DNA of 14,691 nt from Elusimicrobiota bacterium (lineage in GTDB: Bacteria > Elusimicrobiota > UBA5214 > JBBAAG01), in NCBI GenBank assembly GCA_041658405.1, contig JBBAAG010000076.1, positions 1 through 14,691 of the forward strand. The letters are read 5' to 3'. Below are positions 1 through 9,000 of the stretch, in pieces. The position numbers and the translations under genes are program-made. The number at the start of each line of letters is the position of its first letter. The stretch's first letter is position 1. The notes under the pieces are model-generated. The model worked only from the letters and a program-made list of their open reading frames with translations. It searched no databases and was not told where the DNA came from.

Positions 1-3000
1 CGTCGTAGGAAGTCGCTACTCCGTTTTCATTAAACGCCTGGACTTTATAGTAATACGTAGATGCAGAGTTTAACCCTATTTGAACAAACTGTGGATTTAC
101 AAGGTTATTCCCAAACACTGCAAGCGTTGTGGTGCTTGTCACAAACCCGTCAGTTGATCCGATAACGCCCCAGCGAGTATATCCTGGGTTGTCGTTTGTA
201 TTCCATTCTATAGTAACGCTATACGACGTCCGTGCGGAAACGTATGTGTTCAGCGGAGGACGGGCGTAAGTAACCCCAAAAATTTCACTTGTAACACTGG
301 TACCTAACACATTATACGCCTCAACTTTGCGGTAATACGTTGTATTCGCATTTAACGCGTTTTCTGTGTAATACGTAGTATTCCATGGTAGTTCCATCAC
401 CAGTTCATCTGTGTTTTTACGTAACCGATAATACTTTTCATCTTTTGACACGTCAGTCCAATTCCATTCAATCGATCCCGTCCCTCGGGTAACCGCGTAC
501 AGGTTCGCTGCAGCGGACGGAGTGGACCAGAACACAACGTTGTTCGGGTCAAGTTCGTAGTTCGGCCCGGCTTTTATGCCGGTAGCGTTCGTCATTTTCA
601 CTGACCCAACACTTGCGCCAATACTTCCCGCCTCAACGTTTGTGGATAAGGTTGTATCAAACGCCCAACTGTCAAACTGGAAATCACCGTTTAAGTTTGT
701 AAAGAACGCACCTGCGTTGTACATGTATGACGGCGGCATATTTGTGAAACTAATATTATTCGCAAAGACAACGTTTGAGGAGTACAGATTATAAAAATCT
801 AACCCTGCGGAGTTCATTGTCAACCCTGTGATCGTAACACTCGCTCCGGCGATCACGACACTGTCCTGGTCCATGTTAATAACTATACCGGTATAAACTT
901 GTCCCGGCGCAGTGCTGGTGATAACGTCTAGTTGTGAATCCGCAATAATTTTGCCGTTACTGCTGTAGATCGAAATCCCAGTTGTTTCTTCAAGACGGAT
1001 TAATCCGTTACCGTTATCCATTTTCAACGTCCCGCTGATACCAAACCGTGCTGTCCCTGAAATGGTTAATGTAGAGTTGTGGATATCCAGCACGCCGTAC
1101 ACGCTTCCGCCGCCGCTGATATCCTGATACGTAATACTGTGTACAAACCCGGTCCCGAGGTCGAGCGTGCCCATAACATTGATACGTTCCATCAACAAAT
1201 TCCCGTTCGCGGTCACCGTCGAGTTTTCCCCTACTTGCAAATAACTGCCAAACGTACTGCCGTTGTCCAGGGTGGTAACGTTTTGTGTCCCGTTACCGTC
1301 GAAGTTAACTGCAAACCCGGAGTTTATCCAAGATTTTAAGTTAACATACCCGCCGGTTTGTATCCAGTTACCACGGATGTTAACAGTTCCCGACGACCCC
1401 AGTCTTGCCAAGAGATTGCCTGCGTTAATAACAAAATCGTTGGTCACTGTGAAACTCGACGCGTACGGTACAGCCAAAACTACTGTGGTTGAGAATCCAA
1501 CACCTAAAGTAAATGAGGATAACTGCACGTTCGCGATGTCCCACGAACAGTACTTCGAATTGTTTGTATTGTCAAACAACACAGCGTCACCGGTAGTTGG
1601 AACAACGTCGTACGTCCAGTTCTCAGCTTCTGACGCGTTATTTGTCGTCCCGCCTCCGTCCCATACATGTGAACTATGCACAATTACCGGATCTGTCATC
1701 GTAAATTTAAGTGTGCGAATGTCCCAGTTCTGAGTGATATTGCTATTAAAATATCCGGTGAGGTACGCATCGCCGGTACTGTCAACCGTGAGGTCAGCCG
1801 CCCTGTTATTGCCATCATTATTAACATACACTTCAGACGATATTTTCACTAATCCCTGAGTATATTTAACCGTGAAATAGTTTTCATATCCCTGAACACC
1901 GGTACTCCCGCCAAGGTACACGTTACCCGCCGGGCTTACTGCCATACCAGCAATACTATCAACCCCGCCGGTATCAAATGTGGTTGACGACTGGAGTACC
2001 AGACTGGTATCATATTTTAACAATACAAGGTCAGAATTTTGATTTTGCCCCGCTACGAAAATACTGCTGCCTGCGTTGTTAGACTCTACTGGAACGAAAT
2101 CTGATAATCCTCCGGAAATAGTGGTGGAGGATACAAACACCAAATTATTTGTATACGAGAACAAACAGTTATCCGACATGAACCCGCTATACCCTGATAC
2201 AAACACGTTATTTTGTTTATTAACTTTAACATCCATCAAACTATCTTCAAGAAAACTTCCGGTTGCTACTGCAGCTGACGCTATGAACACCAGTGACGGT
2301 GAGTATTTCAGTAGGCACCCGTCATTATCGCTGTCATTACTCCCATAGCCGGATACAAATACATTACCGTTGCTGTCCAACGCAAGGGAATACCCTACCG
2401 CCGCGCCGGAACCCACGTTAAATGTTGCCGATGTGATAAACACCAACCCTGAACTATATTTTGCGACAACAATATTTGAGTCACAATACCCGGTAACATA
2501 CACTTCCCCGGCTGAGTTCACCTTAACTCCCTGAGCGTAGTCGTCACCGTTAAAATCGTACGTAGATGACGCCAGCATCACGCCGGTGTTGTTATATTTA
2601 ACAACAAACCAGTCTTTACTGGCGTTATTCCTCATCCCCGCGACGTATACGTACGGCCCATCGGCAGTTATTGTATCCACTGCGATACCGTATCCTGCAT
2701 CTATGCTGCCTCCGTCATATAACGACCCGCCGGGTTGTGTGAAATCGCCGGTGAATATGCCAATACCGTCGTCGCTAAACGACCAGTTTACGTTGTTGCC
2801 CGAATTCGTGCTTTGTGTAGCAGTAATTGTTTGCCCCGTAGCCTGCGAATCCTGGACATTCACCCCGCGGACTAACTGTCCCGCACCGGGGACGAGGTAC
2901 AGGTTCCATCTTGAACCCTGAGTTGCACTATGCATCCAAATCCTGGGAGTAGCATAATCACCGTTGTTAAGATTAAGCATATTGCTAACGGTAAACGTTG

Positions 3001-6000
3001 TGTTTTCTACGCCAATAAAATTGCCGCGGGTTGCAATAAATGTGCTGACTGTATGGCAATAACTCCCGGTATTAAATGTGCTGTTTGCAATTGTAAACCT
3101 ATTACTCACCGTCAATGTACTATCCGCAATTACGTACTTCATCAAGTACCCAGCCGTCCCAACGGTCATATTGTAGAACGGGTTACCCGGTAAAGGTGTA
3201 ACTACAAATCCTAACGCACTTGACCCGCCTTTGAATATCACGCTGCCAGTCCCGGCAACAAAACTACCTCCGGTCTGCAGCCAATATCCTGTCGTTATCC
3301 CGGTTTGTGACAATACTAAAGTAATAGTATGGTCTTCCGGTTTTAACGTACCGTTTTGTATCAATACGCTATTAACACTGATATCAGTTTGTAATATCAC
3401 ATCGTTCCCCGAGTTTATCACAAAATCTTTCGTCAGTGTCATAGCGGTGCCATGAACGTACTGTGTTGCATTACCCGCCATAATAAGCTGACCGCTACCT
3501 CCGGAAATACTTGTGTTGATATATCCCATGTTGCCTTTTAATGTCACAGTTGACCCTTTAAACGAAAACCCGCCGCCGTTGATCAAGAAATTGCCGCCGA
3601 TATATATTGTTGAGTTCAACTGTCCCAGTGTAGGATGCCTTGACCCGTTGATAATTGTAAAATTACCATTTGCGCTGAACTGCGAGTTAAAAATCCACTC
3701 GCCGCTGTTCAGGACTACATGATAAAAACTTGTCCCCGGAGTAAGAGTAATATACGGCTGCCCGCCGGTAAACGTCATTGTGCTAAAGCACGCGGTCAAT
3801 GTCCCGCCGGTAACCGTGAAATTCCCCGAACTACCGCCTATGGTATGGTTAAAATCACCGGCGATAAATTCACCTGAGATCAGATTAAAATTGCCGTAAG
3901 TTTTTAACGGTGCCATCATTTGTACTGACGACGAGGAATTGATGTCAAACCCGCTTAGTTGGCTCCCGGATTGCAGCTGTACCGTTTGTGCGCCAGTGCC
4001 GGTAAATAACACTTTCCCGCGGGAAAGGGTTATATACCCTCCGGTTTGTACAAAATTACCTTTTACCTGATGAGTATAATCCGCTACGCCGGACGTAGTA
4101 AAAGTCCCTGCGTTTACTACAAAATTGCCAAGTATTGTCATTGACGACATCGTTACAACAGTTGTGGAAAACCCTACGTCAAGCGTTATAGTTGAAATGT
4201 TAATATTACTCATATTCCAGTAACACGCTTTGTTCGGGTTCGTAGTATCAAACTTTACCGAATCATTATTTCCCGGGGTAATATCATCAACCCAGTTCGC
4301 AGCTTCCGACGCGTTGTTTGTGGCCCCGCCGCCGTCCCACACATGGGTGGTGAGGTCAACAGGATATGCCGTTGCACCGTTAGATAATTCTGACCAATTA
4401 CCATTATCATCCTGCGACCATATACGGAAATAGAACGATGTGTTTGACGTAAAGTCAGGGATTGATATATTTGTAAGAGTTCCTGCTGAAACAGATGTTG
4501 TAATCTCGACATCAAACGTGTTGTAGTTCCATCCGATATTAGGATTAACATCCCAGTCTATACGGTACTTACCACTTAACGTATTAACATTCCCGTCATC
4601 ACCCGGCGCGGTCCACGTTAAATTAACCTTACGCTCGTACACCGGAGTAGCGGATAAGTCCGTCACCGCAGCTGGTGCGATATTGATGTAAACCTTATTA
4701 TACGCAGGCCACTCGGATTGGTTATTATTGTTATCCACCGCACGGACTTTCCAGTAATAGGTTCCTTCAGTCATCAATACATCCGCCTGGGAAACTATTG
4801 GTGAAGAACTATAATTTACTGACCCAAACCCTGAATCGTCATCAATAACCAGTTCGTAATACTTAACACCCGACCCGGTATCAATAGAGTTTGACCAGTT
4901 AAAGTTTACCGTTGCATTTGTAACAGTTTGTGCATCACCCGGTGATTCCAGTGTTACCACTGCCGGTATTGTCCCGTCAAGAGTAAGCGTGGAAACATAC
5001 GCGCTGTACCCTGTGTTAACCTCATTCCCGTTTTTCGCGCGTACCTGGAAATAATAATTTGTAAATTCCACAAGATTCGTTACCACTGTTGAAGTCATTA
5101 CCGCCCACGAAGTAAATTTATCTCCTGTTCCATCAAACGCTGACGTGGTTGAATAATTTATCTCGTACATTGTGCCTGCGGGATTATTAGCATCCCACGC
5201 GAGTGTTGTGGAGAACGAACTTGAAGATACTACATATAATCCGGTTGGCTGCGCAGCGTTTGTGTATTTCGATACTACGGCTGTTGAACTCACGCCAATC
5301 GGGTTATACGCTGCAACAAACCGCAGATATTCAGTGTTCGGTACAAGATTATTTTCTATCCATGTATTGGCATTCACCTGTAATGTTGTTAGTAACCACG
5401 ATGTGCTGGTATACACTTTATACCCTTGTTCGTCTTCAGTAGCGTCAACCCAGTCCCAGGTAATACTCGTAGAACTCGTTACCGTCCCCGATAAATTCAT
5501 AGGGTCAGACGGTACTGTCCAAAATACCATGTTATTCGGGTCATACTCATATATAATCCCAGCTTTTGCACCTGATGCGTTAAGCATCTTTATGTATGCC
5601 GGTGCGGATAAACTGCTAACCGCAACGTTGGTGGTAACTGTTGTGTCAAAGAAGCAGTTGCTGAACGTATACTGCGTAGTCCCGGCAAGCATAACATTTA
5701 ACGCTCGTGCGTTTGGCGCGAGATTAATAAAACTTACGCTTGAAAAGTTGGCTATATAAGTCCCGGTATTCAACATCATACCGTTGGAGTTTAGGTTTTC
5801 TATACTCAACCCCATAAGATTTACTGTCCCTGCGGTAACCGTAAAACTATAGTACTCACCTGCAGGTGAAGTTATTCTGTCCATTAACGAATCCGCGACA
5901 ACCTTGCTTCCAGGTTCAAACGTAATACCACTCGCGAGTTTTACGACTGAACCGTTGTAAGATGCGTTTGAGAGGTCAAGAATACCGCCAGAATGAACAC

Positions 6001-9000
6001 TTACCGGCCCATAAGCCGTAAACGTACTGTTACGTATATCGAACTGTCCGTATATTTCGCTGTTGTTATTAACCGTCAACAAGCTGGGCGCGCCGGATAA
6101 ATATACTACCGCACCGGTAGAAATTATTAATACATTCGCGGTCTGGGTTGACGAGATATACCCCGACCCGCCGGCAAATTTCAGTACATTGAACGCCGCA
6201 GGGTTAGACTTCACTCCGCCGTAGACTGTCACTGTGGACCCATCCGAACTGAAACCGGACGACGCAGCGCTCTTGAGATCAAGGTCGCCGTAGACCGTAA
6301 CTTTCCTGTTGCGGATATCAGTATTCCCGCCGGTAGTGAACGACTGCATTATAGTAATATCGTTTACTAAACTAACAGAATACCCGCTATTTTTTTCGTA
6401 TGCATATAAACTACCCAGCGTTTGATTCACTGGAAGGTTTATGACGGTATCCTTATTTCCATACGGAGATATCGCCCCGTTGCCGTAGTTCAAATACCCG
6501 GGTTCTGTCACGGTGAGGTTACGCTGTACCCTGACATTATTAGAATTATTAAATTCTAACACGCCGTATTTTGTGACGAGGTCGTTCGTAACATCCAGCC
6601 CGCCGCTGGACAACGTTACTGTACTACCGTTAATTTTGTTTATTTCAAGGTCATACACACCGTTTAACGCGCCGTTATACATATACTGCCGATTAACACC
6701 GTCGAGGATCCACTTGCTGTTTGTCATAGTGTTGTCTAGCGTACCGTATCCGTTCCGCGCATCGCCGCGTAAGGTTACCGTCGAGTTTGATGTGTTGAAC
6801 ACGCCGTTGCCGCCCAGCCCGGAGATCCACCCTTCTTTCGTAAAATTGCCGGTAATATACAATTTCGTATTCTGACAGAACATCGTACGCTCGGCTTTGT
6901 TCCAGATTTCCAAACTCCAGAACGTTGTGTTGTCGAGTAACGTCATCCAGTGGTCCGTTGTTGTGCTGGTACTGTAGAAACAGACGGTGCTCGTACGCGC
7001 GTCAAACGCGCCGCCATTGTACAGCATATTACTCATAATCGTGATACTGTCGGTGTTAATTACAAACGTACCGCTGGAAATCGTTAATGTGTCATTAAAC
7101 GTAACGTTTGTACTGATATTAACCGTCGCGAGGTAGTCCGTGGTTATAGTCATACTGCCGATATTAACCGATTTCGGGATGTCCCATGTACAACTTTTCG
7201 TTGGGTTGTTACTGCCAAACACGATATTGTCACCGGTACTTGGCGCTATGTCGTACATCCAGTTCTGTGGATTCGACGCGAAGCCGTCCGCCCCGTCGCC
7301 ATCCCATACGTGAGTATAGGTATAGTGTTGTACATATGTGGACTGTTCTACTGACCACGCGGATTTCCGCAGGCCGGTATCGATAGACTGTACCTGCCAG
7401 TAATACGTAACTCCTTCTCTAATGTTTGACAGGTTCAACCCAGGCTGAGTTGAGGCTGCAACTACGTACCCGTGAGGATAATTGCCAAATGATGCAGTTC
7501 CTGCGCCGGTACTCGGTGATACTATCCATTTGCTCAGGCTGTTTGTGATAGATTCCGTGGCAATACGTACGTTGTAGTACAACCCTTTTTGCTGTGTTGT
7601 TTCAGAATCGGTAGAGTAATTCCACCGTAATTCAAGTTGAGCGTTCTGAGTTGATATTTGTGTAGCAAAACCCGTAGACGGTGTAGCAGGAATTGAATTT
7701 GTATTCCCAAACTCAGCTTCTAATGATTTGTATACCCGGTTTGTTTGCCCATCATTCCCTACTAACTGGTCTAGATCACCGTCATTGTCATAATCGCCCC
7801 ACGCAACTCCCCTAGTGTATCCGATTTCCGCTGAAGTCCATACACTTGTAAACGTCCCGTCGCCGTTGTTGCGATATACACGGTTTGGTTGATTCTCATT
7901 CACAACTACCTGGTCCAACTTCCCGTCATTATCATAATCACCCCACGCGATAGCGTTGGTACTTTCACTTTCCGCTGAAGTCCATACACTTGTAAACATC
8001 CCGTCGCCATTGTTGCGGTAGACACGGTTTGGTTGGTTATAATTCCCTACCAACTGATCCAAATCACCGTCATTATCATAATCACCCCAGGCAATACCGG
8101 TAGTATTTTCAGTTTCTGCAGAAGTCCATACACTTGTAAATGTCCCATTGCCGTCGTTACGATATATACGGTTCTGCCCGTTATTCCCCACCAACTGGTC
8201 CAGATCGCCGTCATTATCATAATCGCCCCACGCAACACTTAACGTGGTTTCACTTTCCGGCGAAATCCAGATACTCGTAAACGTTCCGTCGCCATTGTTG
8301 CGGTATATTCGGTTCTGACTATAATTTCCCACCAATTGATCCAGATCGCCGTCATTATCATAATCACCCCAGGCGACACTGCTGGTATTCCCGGTTTCTG
8401 CTGAAGTCCATACACTTGTAAACGTCCCCGTTCCATTGTTGCGGTATATACGTTTTACCTGACCCACATTACCTATCAACTGGTCTAAATCACCGTCATT
8501 ATCATAATCGCCCCAGGCAACACTTTGGGTCTGTTCATTTTCTGATGAAGTCCAGGTATTTGTAAATGTCCCGTCGCCATTATTACGGTATACACGGTTA
8601 TATCCATTCTTCCCTGCTAGCTGGTCTAAATCACCGTCATTATCATAATCGCCCCAGGCGACGCTACACGCACCTTCTGTCTCTGCTGAAGTCCAGGATA
8701 ACACAAAACTGCTTGTAATAGCAGATTTTGTGTCTGACCATACGGACCAGTTACTACTTTCATCCTGCGCGCGAATCCAAAAATAGTATGTTGTCCTCGG
8801 TCTCAATCCGGTCAATACCTGTGAATACGTTTGTCCCTGTACATAATCAGTTGATATAACTAAATTGTACGCTCCTATACCGGTAGGATTTACGTTTTGT
8901 GCAGAGGAATAGTTTATTTGCCATTTTCCGCCGATAACGTTACCGTTGAAACCATTATCCCCCGGTGTGGTCCAGGTAAGCTGTACCTGAGAATTTGTAA

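Noticed and set aside
5172..5759. Plus-strand frames opposite the giant gene, the longest 195 codons here; others at 1263-1733, 6513-6875 and 2586-2921
   Set aside because: They lie inside the continuous, domain-rich minus-strand frame, have no ribosome binding sites or recognisable domains, and are explained by codon bias of the opposite strand.
7724..8695. CRISPR array suggested by regular direct repeats
   Set aside because: The period is 141/144 bp, always a multiple of three, and translates into an FG-GAP-type protein repeat within a long open frame.
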